A stretch of 35,885 bases of DNA, taken from NCBI GenBank assembly GCA_947464955.1, contig CANHZI010000028.1, forward strand, positions 1-35,885, written 5' to 3'. The DNA is from Oxalobacteraceae bacterium. GTDB lineage: Bacteria > Pseudomonadota > Gammaproteobacteria > Burkholderiales > Burkholderiaceae_D. The translations under genes and the position numbers were made by a program. Shown in pieces: positions 1 through 8,930 of the stretch; position 1 is the first letter of the stretch, and the number at the start of each line of letters is the position of its first letter. Under the pieces are notes generated by a model, which did no database searches, was not told the origin of the DNA, and worked only from the letters and a program-made list of their open reading frames with translations.

Positions 1-1379
1 AACAGCTGTCCAATGACCCCTGGCATAAAGAAAATAGGAATAAAAACCGCGATCAAAGAAGTGGAAATCGAAATAATCGTAAAACCAACTTCTCGCGATC
101 CTTTAAGCGCAGCCTCAAATGGGGGTTCCCCCATCTCGACGTGACGCATGATATTTTCCAACATCACAATCGCATCATCTACAACAAGCCCAACTGCCAA
201 AGTGATGCCGAGCAAAGAGATGTTATCGAGGGTGTAGCCCATACCCCATAGCAAACACACGGCACCAATTAATGACACTGGTAAAGATAAGGTTGGGATA
301 ATCGTTGCCACCATGTGGCGCAGGAACAAGAAGATCACGACCACCACCAAGAAGATCGTTAAGATCAAAGTCAAGTTCACGTCATGCAAAGCATCTCGTA
401 CTGACACAGATCGGTCATTGGCCAAGGTGATATTGACCGAAGCTGGCAATTGCGATTTGAAGCCTGGCACCGCAGCTTTGATCGAATCAACCACTTTAAC
501 CGTATTGGCATCCGTCTGACGCTGAATCGCCAGCATGATTGCGGGTTCGCCATTGAAGTTACCGACCGATTTCACCGTTTCATAACTATCTTCAACTGCA
601 GCGACATCACGCAAACGCACAACTTGGCCACCTTTATTGCTAACGATAATATTGGCAAATTCGGAAGCGTTTTGTAATTGCTTATTTGCGACGATGGTCA
701 ACATCTGTTTGTCGCCATCAATAGTCCCGACTGGTGCGATGGAATTGGCAGAACGAACACTCGTGGTTAGTTCTTCAAAACTGATATTGCGTGCTGCGAG
801 TTCACCTGGATTGACGCGAATCCGCACAGCATACCGACGAATACCAAAGATATTCACTTGCGCGACACCAGGAAGAGTTGACAAGGTCGGTGAGATTAAA
901 TGCTCTGCAAAATTGGTCAACTCAGCTAAACTCAAGCTCGGCGATGTCAATGCCAATACCAAAACCGCTGAATCTGCAGGGTTCACCTTACGATAAGAAG
1001 GTGGCGATGTCATTTCAATTGGCAAGGCACGTTGTGCGCGCAACAGGGCCGCTTGAACGTCGACAGCCGCATCATCTACATTCCGGCTCGCGTCAAACTC
1101 AAGCGTAAGGCTAGTCGAACCAAGAGTACTACTCGAACTAATCGTGGCCAAACCTGGAATCGTCGCGAACTGTTTCTCCAATGGCAGCGCCACCGATGTC
1201 GCCATGGTCTCAGGGCTTGCGCCAGGCAAACCAGCACCAACACTAATCACAGGCGTGTTATAGCTTGGCAATGCCGCGATTGGAATAAAGCGATAAGCAA
1301 GAATACCGGCAACAACGACTGATAGATTCAGCAAGATCGTCATCACCGGACGACGAATAAATAACTCCGATAAATTCAT
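1..1379 (-). CDS. RND efflux pump, inner-membrane permease subunit (C-terminal part outside window)
   Basis: Translation of the complement from the ATG at 1379 gives about 459 residues of an AcrB/MdtB-type resistance-nodulation-division transporter, beginning MNLSELFIRRPVMTILLN. That is the usual first transmembrane helix with its FIxRPV motif. The TM4 proton-relay pair is visible as VGLVVDDAIVMLENI (Asp401-Asp402, matching AcrB D407/D408). The SLIAVFIPIFFMPG segment resembles MdtB/MdtC-like pumps. Full family members are about 1,030-1,050 aa, so more than half of the gene lies beyond the left edge. Its ATG overlaps the adaptor's stop codon (ATGA, 1376-1379), which indicates translational coupling. 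It should work as a proton-driven exporter of drugs or other toxic compounds with the adaptor and an outer-membrane channel that is not visible here. The substrate cannot be told from the sequence. Confidence 0.93.
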   Translation of the reverse strand, partial: MNLSELFIRRPVMTILLNLSVVVAGILAYRFIPIAALPSYNTPVISVGAGLPGASPETMATSVALPLEKQFATIPGLATISSSSTLGSTSLTLEFDASRNVDDAAVDVQAALLRAQRALPIEMTSPPSYRKVNPADSAVLVLALTSPSLSLAELTNFAEHLISPTLSTLPGVAQVNIFGIRRYAVRIRVNPGELAARNISFEELTTSVRSANSIAPVGTIDGDKQMLTIVANKQLQNASEFANIIVSNKGGQVVRLRDVAAVEDSYETVKSVGNFNGEPAIMLAIQRQTDANTVKVVDSIKAAVPGFKSQLPASVNITLANDRSVSVRDALHDVNLTLILTIFLVVVVIFLFLRHMVATIIPTLSLPVSLIGAVCLLWGMGYTLDNISLLGITLAVGLVVDDAIVMLENIMRHVEMGEPPFEAALKGSREVGFTIISISTSLIAVFIPIFFMPGVIGQL

Positions 1380-2653
1380 GATGCGCTCGCTGCAGAAGCG
1401 GTTGCCGACGGCGCGCTGGCAGGAGGTGTCGTTACCTCAGGCGATGTTACGGGCGCTGATCCATCTTTCTTGCCGCCTTTACCTGCAGACTTTTCCTCTT
1501 TTCCTTCATCTGTGCGCTCTTTAACAGGAACGCCTGGGCGGAGATTTTGTTTTCCTTCCAATACGACTTTTGTACCTGGCTCGATCCCGCTTATCACTGC
1601 ATCTGGTCCAGAACTAAATTTCACTTCAACTTTTTTTTGCGCCGCCTTACCTTCAGCATCCACTACAAACACACTGGTCGAATTGACACCAATGACTAGT
1701 GCGTCTTGCGGCACCACGACCACATCTTTCAAGGTCAACACGCTCAATTCCACATTAGCGAAGGCACCTGGCCACAGTTTCATTTCTTTATTGTCGAAAA
1801 CAGCTTTCACCTTCACTGTGCCTGAAGTGGCATCAACCACATTGTCGATGAATTGCAGTTTGCCTTTAAACTTTTGCTTGGAATCTGGCAGACTTGCCAA
1901 GGCGATGCTATCGCCACGCTTCATACTATCGAGCGCGTCACTCAAACTACGTTGAGGTAATGGGAAGGCGACAGATATTGGATCCATTTGCGTAATCGTC
2001 ACCAGCGCAGAACCACTGGTACTTGGTTGCACCAAGCTACCCGGAAATACATTGATGATACCGGTACGGCCACTCACCGGAGCCACGATACGGCTATATC
2101 CCAAACTAACTTTTGCCGCAGCAACCGCCGCTTTCGCACCATTGACAACCGACTGCTGTGCTTGCACGATTGTGTTGGCAGCGTCGACAGCGCTTTGTGA
2201 TTGGAATTTCTTTTCAAACAATTCCTTGGCACGCACCAGTTGCCGTTGGTTTTCCGCCAAAGTCGCTAACTCTTTATCGAGTTGGGCCTGTGCCTTCGCC
2301 AAATTGACCGTATCGGCACGATTATCAAGGGTGAACAAAACTTCACCAGCGCGTACAAACTGGCCTTCTTTGATATGCACTTTTTCGATAATGCTACTTA
2401 CCTGTGGTCTCACTTCAACAATGTTAAGTGAGGTCACCACACCATTGGCGTTGAGTTTCACTTCGTAATCACGTTTCTGCGCCAAAACCGTGTTAACGAA
2501 CACGGGTTTATTTTTGGCATCGGGCTTCGCACCTAAGGTCTGACCGGCGACGAACTCGGTCGATTCGCCTTTCTTAGACTTCCAAAAATAGTAGCCACCA
2601 CCTGCAATCACCAATAAGGAAATGAGGAGTACTGAGACTTTGGTATTTTTCAT
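1376..2653 (-). CDS. RND efflux periplasmic adaptor (membrane fusion protein)
   Basis: A 425-aa protein with an N-terminal membrane anchor (hydrophobic residues about 7-24, no clear lipobox). A lipoyl/barrel-sandwich half follows (VEVRPQVSSIIEKVHIKEGQ, about 80-100), then a coiled-coil hairpin (about 115-170), the second lipoyl half (VAPVSGRTGI) and beta-barrel/membrane-proximal domains. This is the HlyD/AcrA family order. The C-terminus (about 380-425) is a low-complexity Lys/Gly then Pro/Ser/Ala/Thr tail that many homologues lack. It bridges the RND pump to an outer-membrane factor. It is first in a two-gene unit with the pump, sharing an ATGA overlap. The ATG is preceded by a weak purine-rich stretch (AAGAAA). 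The 328 bp upstream separates it from secF and contains the secF terminator, so the efflux pair probably has its own promoter. Confidence 0.93.
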   Translation of the reverse strand: MKNTKVSVLLISLLVIAGGGYYFWKSKKGESTEFVAGQTLGAKPDAKNKPVFVNTVLAQKRDYEVKLNANGVVTSLNIVEVRPQVSSIIEKVHIKEGQFVRAGEVLFTLDNRADTVNLAKAQAQLDKELATLAENQRQLVRAKELFEKKFQSQSAVDAANTIVQAQQSVVNGAKAAVAAAKVSLGYSRIVAPVSGRTGIINVFPGSLVQPSTSGSALVTITQMDPISVAFPLPQRSLSDALDSMKRGDSIALASLPDSKQKFKGKLQFIDNVVDATSGTVKVKAVFDNKEMKLWPGAFANVELSVLTLKDVVVVPQDALVIGVNSTSVFVVDAEGKAAQKKVEVKFSSGPDAVISGIEPGTKVVLEGKQNLRPGVPVKERTDEGKEEKSAGKGGKKDGSAPVTSPEVTTPPASAPSATASAASAS

Positions 2654-2784
2654 TTTTCTTTGAAGAAGGTTTCTTGATAAACGTTAGACAGTTGAATCTG
2701 AGAAAGTTCGCAGCGCTTATGTTTTTTAACTCAATGCAATCGTCAGGACATGACCAAACTAGAGTGCATAGTAAGGGCGCGGCT

Positions 2785-2799
2785 CACGCAGATGGCGTG
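2785..2799. promoter_or_regulatory. Inverted repeat upstream of efflux adaptor (possible operator)
   Basis: CACGC-AGATG-GCGTG is a perfect 5-5-5 inverted repeat, 132 bp upstream of the adaptor start. A local regulator of an efflux operon could bind such a site, but no regulator gene is visible next to it and the arms are short. Chance occurrence is quite possible. Confidence 0.25.
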
Positions 2800-2840
2800 C
2801 TTTCCGGTTCAATGATCGAAATTTGACCAGAATCGAGCCC

Positions 2841-2862
2841 AAAACAACAAAACAACAAAACA
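2841..2862. repeat. 8-bp tandem repeat (AAAACAAC x 2.75)
   Basis: Two full copies and one partial copy of AAAACAAC lie in the efflux-operon upstream region. It is a simple A-rich microsatellite. Slippage could change spacing in the region, but it is too far from the adaptor start to act as a classical phase-variable element. Confidence 0.7.
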
Positions 2863-2888
2863 TTGGAAAGTAGGTATCTTAACAAAGA

Positions 2889-2914
2889 AAAAGCCAGCAC
2901 TTAGGCTGGCTTTT
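2889..2914 (-). terminator. Intrinsic terminator after secF
   Basis: A 10-bp perfect stem (AAAAGCCAGC / GCTGGCTTTT) encloses a 6-nt loop (ACTTAG). On the minus strand it is followed by a U-rich tail. It lies about 70 bp past the secF stop and closes the queA-tgt-yajC-secD-secF block. The A/T flanks are nearly symmetric, so it could also work on the other strand. Confidence 0.85.
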
Positions 2915-2981
2915 CTTGTTTATACTTTTTGTTACCAAACTGCTGCGTAATCAACAGTTTCGCATTCATTATCGATAGCGT

Positions 2982-3959
2982 TTATACAACCGCACCATCG
3001 GTTTCATCTTTCTCTTTGACTGGCTTGATCAAGTCTTCACGTTTGACACCCAACCACATTGCAATCGCTGCAGCAACGAATACAGAAGAGTAAATACCAA
3101 ACAAAATACCAATCGTCAGCGCAATCGCAAAACCATGCAAAGTTGGACCGCCGAATAACAACATCGATAACACCATCATCTGTGTACAGCCGTGAGTGAT
3201 AACCGTACGAGAGATGGTGCTGGTAATCGCGTTATCAATCACTTCGGTAATTGTCGCTTTGCGCATCTTCAAGAAGTTCTCGCGAATCCGATCGAAAATA
3301 ACGACAGACTCATTCACTGAATAGCCCAAGACCGCCAACACCGCGGCTAATACCGCCAAGTCAAATTCCCATTCGAAGAAGGCAAAGAAGCCAAGAATAA
3401 TCACCACGTCATGCAAGTTGGCGACAATCGCTGACACAGCGTATTTCCATTCGAAACGAATCGCCAAGTAAGCCATTACACCAACAATCACGAACAGCAA
3501 AGCCATCAGGCCATCGTGTGCCAACTCATCACCGACTTGGGCACCAACCACGGCGGTACGACGTAATTGGACGTCTGGATCATTTGCTTTTAGTGCCGCC
3601 AATACTTTCTCATTCTGAGCAACGACCAAAAGATTCGCCTCTTTCTCAGACAACTTGGCTGCACCAGGTTCGCGTTTTGGCAGTGGCAAGCGGATCACCA
3701 CGTCCTGTGCACGACCAAAGGTTTGTGTCGTCACACCTTCTAGACCCAAACCTGAGACGGTGGCGCGAATCTTATCGGTATCGGCTGGCTTACTGTAACT
3801 GACTTCCATGGTTGTACCGCCGGTAAATTCCACCGACAAGTGCAAACCCTTAGTCACCAAGAAGAAGACAGCTGCAACAAAGGTTAAAGCGGAAATGACA
3901 TTGAAAATCAGCGCATTGCGCATGAAAGGAATGTCTTTCTTAATTCGGAATAATTCCAT
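2982..3959 (-). CDS. secF: Protein translocase subunit SecF
   Basis: At 325 aa it matches the usual SecF length (E. coli 323). TM1 is at about 15-36, followed by the family motif FTGGTTMEVSY (about 45-56), a periplasmic P4-like domain, and five C-terminal membrane helices. The RND-like motif GYSVNESVVIFDRIRENF carries the conserved Asp-Arg pair typical of SecF. With SecD it forms the SecDF complex, which uses the proton-motive force to pull exported proteins out of SecYEG on the periplasmic side. The ATG has a good ribosome binding site (AGGA, 6 nt upstream). It lies 45 bp downstream of secD on the same strand, as expected for the operon. Confidence 0.97.
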   Translation of the reverse strand: MELFRIKKDIPFMRNALIFNVISALTFVAAVFFLVTKGLHLSVEFTGGTTMEVSYSKPADTDKIRATVSGLGLEGVTTQTFGRAQDVVIRLPLPKREPGAAKLSEKEANLLVVAQNEKVLAALKANDPDVQLRRTAVVGAQVGDELAHDGLMALLFVIVGVMAYLAIRFEWKYAVSAIVANLHDVVIILGFFAFFEWEFDLAVLAAVLAVLGYSVNESVVIFDRIRENFLKMRKATITEVIDNAITSTISRTVITHGCTQMMVLSMLLFGGPTLHGFAIALTIGILFGIYSSVFVAAAIAMWLGVKREDLIKPVKEKDETDGAVV

Positions 3960-4004
3960 GATAAATCCTAATTTCTATAATCTTGGGTCAACAGACTGGC
4001 TCTT

Positions 4005-5888
4005 TTATTTGGTAACAACATCTTCTGTTGGTTTCCAAATTTGGCCAATCGACACCGAGGTCAATTTCTTCTGACGGCCGTACCACAAATTCACCACGCC
4101 GCGAGAGACGAACACAGCGGAGAAGATCGAGGTCAAAATACCCAAGCAGTGAACGATCGCAAACGCTTTAATAGGACCAGAACCAAACGCCCACAAGGCC
4201 AAACCGACGATCAAGGTGGTTACGTTCGAATCTAGAATCGTTGCCCAAGCACGGTCGAAACCTTGCAGAATCGCATGCTGAGGGTTCGCCCCCGCTCTTA
4301 ACTCCTCTCGAATACGTTCGTTAATCAAAACGTTGGCGTCAATCGCCATACCGAGTGCCAAGGCAATCGCCGCCATACCTGGCAAGGTCAAGGTCGCTTG
4401 CAGGGTCGAAAGAATGCCGAGCAATAACAAGAGGTTGACCGCTAAGGCTGTGACACTAAAGAAACCGAACATCATGTAGTAGATGATCATGAACACAGCA
4501 ATTGCAGCGAAACCATACATCGTGGAATAAATGCCCTTGCGGATGTTTTCCTTACCTAATTGAGGACCGATCGTGCGTTCTTCGATCACTTCCATCGGTG
4601 CTGCCAAAGCACCTGAGCGCAACAACAAAGCTAGTTCTGCAGAATTCTCGCCTGTACCCATGCCGGTGATGCGGAAATCAGCTCCGAGTTGCTGTTGAAT
4701 CGTTGCAACTGTCAGCAATTCACCTTTACCTTTTTCGAACAAAACGATCGCCATACGTTTGCCGACGTTCGCGCGAGTGCCTTCGCGCATTTTGCGTCCA
4801 CCGTCACTATTGAGGCTAACACTCACGGCTGGTTGTTGATTTTCGTCTAGAGTTGCAGCTGCGCCAGTAATGACATCTCCTGTAACAACCGGATCTTTAT
4901 ACAAAATCGCTGGGCCACCGCGACCGACCTTAAACATCTCTGAACCAAAGGGAACACTGGTATTTTCATCGATAGGGCCAATCACACTCTCATCAACCAA
5001 ACGCACTTCGAGAGTCGCGGTACGACCAATAATCGATTTAGCTTGGGCCACGTCTTGCACGCCTGGTAGCTGCACGACGATGCGATCAGGACCTTGCTGT
5101 TGAATCAAAGGTTCAGTCACACCAATACCAGCGATACGCTTAGATAATGCTTCAATATTTTGCTTAACACCTTCATTCTGCAAGGTCACCAAAGCCTCTG
5201 GCTTGACTGTCAATTGCAAAGCAATATCGGTTTCACCGGCAGCTGCAACAACATCGACGACGTTCAACTCATTCATTTGACGCGACAATAATTCACGCGC
5301 ACGAACGCGCGTTTCAACATCGCGGAACTTAATCGTCACCGCAGTCGCATCACGAGAAATACCCGCATGCTTAATCTCTTTGTCTTTAAGTACAGAACGA
5401 GCTGTCACTTGCACCGCAGCGAGTTTATTTTTCAAGACTGCTTCAGTATCGACTTTCAACAGGAAATGGGCACCACCTCGCAAGTCCAAGCCCAATACCA
5501 TAGGCAAGGCATGGATTTTTTGCATCCACTTTGGTGTATTCGGCACATTACTGAATGAAACCGTATAAATCGGGTCAGCGGGATCAGTATTGAGACCTTG
5601 CTCCAAAATAGCCTTCGCTTTGAATTGCGAATCGGTATCTGCAAATCGTGCGCGGATCACACTCTGCGTTCCACTATAGTCGAAATTGACACCAACCACT
5701 GGTACGCTATTTTGTTTCAATACCGCTTCGATCTTTGGAATCAAGTTACTTTCGACCTTCACGGTCGCTTTACCACTGTTAATTTGCAAAGCAGGCGATT
5801 CGCCCAAGAAGTTAGGAAGCGTATATAAAGTCCCGAACACCAAAGTGACCAGTATCAGTATGTACTTCCAGAGAGGATAACGATTCAT
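4005..5888 (-). CDS. secD: Protein translocase subunit SecD
   Basis: A 627-aa protein (E. coli 615) starting MNRYPLWKYILILVTLVFG, a typical first membrane helix of proteobacterial SecD. The LDLRGGAHFLLKVD motif (about 130-145) marks the start of the large periplasmic P1 domain. After it come VQLPGVQD and the C-terminal membrane half with LALGMAIDANVLINERIREE, the conserved Asp-containing SecD motif. It is the partner of SecF in proton-driven protein export. It is preceded by yajC (66 bp upstream, with a hairpin between) and followed by secF. The start codon is a clear ATG but has only a weak ribosome binding site. Confidence 0.97.
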   Translation of the reverse strand: MNRYPLWKYILILVTLVFGTLYTLPNFLGESPALQINSGKATVKVESNLIPKIEAVLKQNSVPVVGVNFDYSGTQSVIRARFADTDSQFKAKAILEQGLNTDPADPIYTVSFSNVPNTPKWMQKIHALPMVLGLDLRGGAHFLLKVDTEAVLKNKLAAVQVTARSVLKDKEIKHAGISRDATAVTIKFRDVETRVRARELLSRQMNELNVVDVVAAAGETDIALQLTVKPEALVTLQNEGVKQNIEALSKRIAGIGVTEPLIQQQGPDRIVVQLPGVQDVAQAKSIIGRTATLEVRLVDESVIGPIDENTSVPFGSEMFKVGRGGPAILYKDPVVTGDVITGAAATLDENQQPAVSVSLNSDGGRKMREGTRANVGKRMAIVLFEKGKGELLTVATIQQQLGADFRITGMGTGENSAELALLLRSGALAAPMEVIEERTIGPQLGKENIRKGIYSTMYGFAAIAVFMIIYYMMFGFFSVTALAVNLLLLLGILSTLQATLTLPGMAAIALALGMAIDANVLINERIREELRAGANPQHAILQGFDRAWATILDSNVTTLIVGLALWAFGSGPIKAFAIVHCLGILTSIFSAVFVSRGVVNLWYGRQKKLTSVSIGQIWKPTEDVVTK

Positions 5889-5919
5889 AGCGGCTGACTT
5901 AAATGAAAACTAATAAAGA

Positions 5920-5942
5920 TTAAGGGCGCCAAGCGCCCTTAA
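5920..5942 (-). terminator. Hairpin between yajC and secD (possible attenuator)
   Basis: TTAAGGGCGC-CAA-GCGCCCTTAA is a perfect 10-bp inverted repeat with a 3-nt loop, just past the yajC stop. On the minus strand the following bases (TCTTTATTAG) are only moderately U-rich. It may be a partial terminator or processing site that lowers secDF expression relative to yajC, rather than a full stop. Confidence 0.55.
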
Positions 5943-5954
5943 GACCGACTTTGA

Positions 5955-6278
5955 TCAGATGGACTTGATCGTGCCTTTTGGTAGCAAGGTGGTAACTGCA
6001 TTCTTTTGAATATGCATTTCCGTACCATTGCTAACTTCGATCGTCACAAACGCATCAGTCACTTTATTGACCTTGCCGACGATACCACCTGCTGTTACGA
6101 CTTCATCACCCTTCGCCAATGCGTCAATCATCGCTTTTTGTTCTTTTTGGCGTTTCATTTGCGGGCGAATCATGACGAAATACAAAACCACAAACATCAA
6201 CAACAAAGGCAAGAAACTCATCATCGATGATTCTGGAGCAGCACCAGCTGCTTGAGCGTAAGCATTAGAAATAAACAC
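5955..6278 (-). CDS. yajC: Sec translocase accessory protein YajC
   Basis: A 107-aa protein with an N-terminal AYAQAAGAAP-like region, one membrane helix (about 20-40, FLPLLLMFVVLYFVMIRPQ) and the YajC signature IRPQMKRQKEQKAMIDAL. A small beta-rich domain follows (KGDEVVTAGGIVGKV). It associates with SecDF at the inner membrane. The start is GTG at 6278, supported by GGAG placed 7 nt upstream; no ATG lies near it in frame. Neighbours tgt upstream and secD downstream are the standard bacterial arrangement. Confidence 0.96.
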   Translation of the reverse strand: MFISNAYAQAAGAAPESSMMSFLPLLLMFVVLYFVMIRPQMKRQKEQKAMIDALAKGDEVVTAGGIVGKVNKVTDAFVTIEVSNGTEMHIQKNAVTTLLPKGTIKSI

Positions 6279-6310
6279 AATCGAACTCCAAATAAAAATT
6301 CTTATTAATT

Positions 6311-6391
6311 AAGCGAGCTATGCAAGCACTCGCTTCACGAACCACGCGCATTCGTCCTATCTTGGGCGCTTTAGCAATTTTTAAAGAGCCC
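6311..6391 (-). other. Two hairpins in the tgt-yajC spacer
   Basis: The 247-bp spacer between tgt and yajC contains AAGCGAG/CTCGCTT (6311-6317 with 6329-6335). It also contains a 10-bp stem with one mismatch, GGGCGCTTTA/TAAAGAGCCC (6364-6373 with 6382-6391). Neither is followed by a convincing U-run on the minus strand. They may be attenuator or processing structures, and yajC may have its own promoter here. Confidence 0.35.
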
Positions 6392-6525
6392 CTAAGCAAT
6401 TCAATCTTGCAATAAATTTAAGTTGAACGAGAAAGCGCAACATTCTAGCACTTGGGCAGCAGGAATCCATCCCCTAACGAATTTAGCCCCTAAATCCTGT
6501 GCAAACCATGTCAATCATGAAACTA

Positions 6526-7704
<1,179 letters not shown>

Positions 7705-7721
7705 TTAACCGCAGATTGAAT

Positions 7722-8768
7722 TTATTGGTGGGCGCTAGACCGGTTAGTTAATAGCATCGCATCCCCATAGCTGAAAAAGCGATATTTCTGCGCTATCGCA
7801 TGCGCATACGCTTCACGTATTGCATCGTACCCAGCAAATGCGGACACCAACATCATCAAAGTCGACTTAGGCAAATGAAAATTCGTCACCAAGCGATCGA
7901 CCGTTTTAAACACATATCCAGGTGTGATGAATAAACGCGTATCACCGCTACCTGCGACTAAAGCACCGCTTTGTGAGGCGGACTCAATCGCTCGCATACT
8001 TGTCGTACCGACGCAAATCACATCTTTACCGGCAGCCTTCGCTGCCTGCACTGCGATCACCGTTTCCTCTGGCACGGTGTACCACTCGCTATGCATGTCG
8101 TGTTTGCTTAAGTCTTCCGTACGTACAGGCTGGAAAGTACCCGCGCCGACATGCAAGGTGACGAAGGCGAGTTGTATACCTTTGGCTTTACATTTATCCA
8201 AAAGTGGCTGATCAAAATGCAGCCCCGCCGTTGGCGCCGCAACCGCACCTGGCACACGTGAATACACAGTTTGGTAGCGCTGCTCATCGAAATCGTCAGC
8301 TTCGTGATTGATGTAGGGCGGCAAAGGCAAACGACCGTATTTCTCAATCAATTCGAACACATCACCAGGAAAATGTAGTGTAAAAAATTCGCCCGCACGC
8401 TCACCTACGGTCACGTCGAAAGCATCGGCTAAACGAATCTTACTGCCTGCGAGTGGCGACTTCGAGGCGCGCAGTTGCACGTGGACGATATGCTCATCAA
8501 CGGTGTTTTTGATGACGCGCTCGACCAACATTTCGACTTTACCGCCAGTTTCTTTGGCACCAAAAAATCGGGCTTTCAAGACTCGCGTATCGTTAAATAC
8601 CAATAAATCACCGGCCTTGAGTTGATCGATAATGTCAGAAAACTGACGATCGACGATGCCATCATCACTAACATGCAATAAACGCGAAGCCGTGCGATCT
8701 GGTAGCGCAATTTGCGCGATCAGTTCGGGCGGTAAGTCAAAATCAAAATCACTCAGTGAATACATCAT
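7722..8768 (-). CDS. queA: S-adenosylmethionine:tRNA ribosyltransferase-isomerase
   Basis: A 348-aa protein beginning [19 protein letters not shown], the usual QueA opening. It contains [25 protein letters not shown] and [18 protein letters not shown], all strongly conserved in the family. It transfers and isomerises the ribosyl part of SAM onto preQ1-modified tRNA, giving epoxyqueuosine. Either of two adjacent ATGs (8768 or 8765) could be the start. It is the first gene of the minus-strand block and diverges from recG across 162 bp, so the operon promoter should lie there. Confidence 0.97.
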   Translation of the reverse strand: MMYSLSDFDFDLPPELIAQIALPDRTASRLLHVSDDGIVDRQFSDIIDQLKAGDLLVFNDTRVLKARFFGAKETGGKVEMLVERVIKNTVDEHIVHVQLRASKSPLAGSKIRLADAFDVTVGERAGEFFTLHFPGDVFELIEKYGRLPLPPYINHEADDFDEQRYQTVYSRVPGAVAAPTAGLHFDQPLLDKCKAKGIQLAFVTLHVGAGTFQPVRTEDLSKHDMHSEWYTVPEETVIAVQAAKAAGKDVICVGTTSMRAIESASQSGALVAGSGDTRLFITPGYVFKTVDRLVTNFHLPKSTLMMLVSAFAGYDAIREAYAHAIAQKYRFFSYGDAMLLTNRSSAHQ

Positions 8769-8930
8769 AAATGCGTTATGAAAACAGAAGTAAAACAGTC
8801 AAGCTGTAAGCCATTTTTAGTGGAGCAGTAATCATCCCAAGCTAGGAAGATAAACAATCAAACAACAAAAAATCACAGCACTGTATAAAAAACCAGTAGA
8901 ATCTCGAAAACTAACCCGCCATTTTACCCT

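Larger units (their letters stand above)
2654..2981. other. Intergenic region between secF and the efflux adaptor
   Basis: This 328-bp stretch has no convincing gene. It holds the secF terminator hairpin (2889-2914), an 8-bp tandem repeat (2841-2862) and an inverted repeat (2785-2799). It is the expected place for the efflux-operon promoter on the minus strand. I could not assign a confident -35/-10 pair. Confidence 0.6.

Noticed and set aside
1470-1955. 161-aa plus-strand open frame inside the efflux adaptor gene
   Set aside because: Antisense to a well-supported HlyD/AcrA-family gene and without any domain pattern or ribosome binding site.
2841-2862. CRISPR or phase-variation repeat
   Set aside because: Only 2.75 copies of an 8-bp A-rich unit, no spacers, and not close to a start codon or promoter that I can define.
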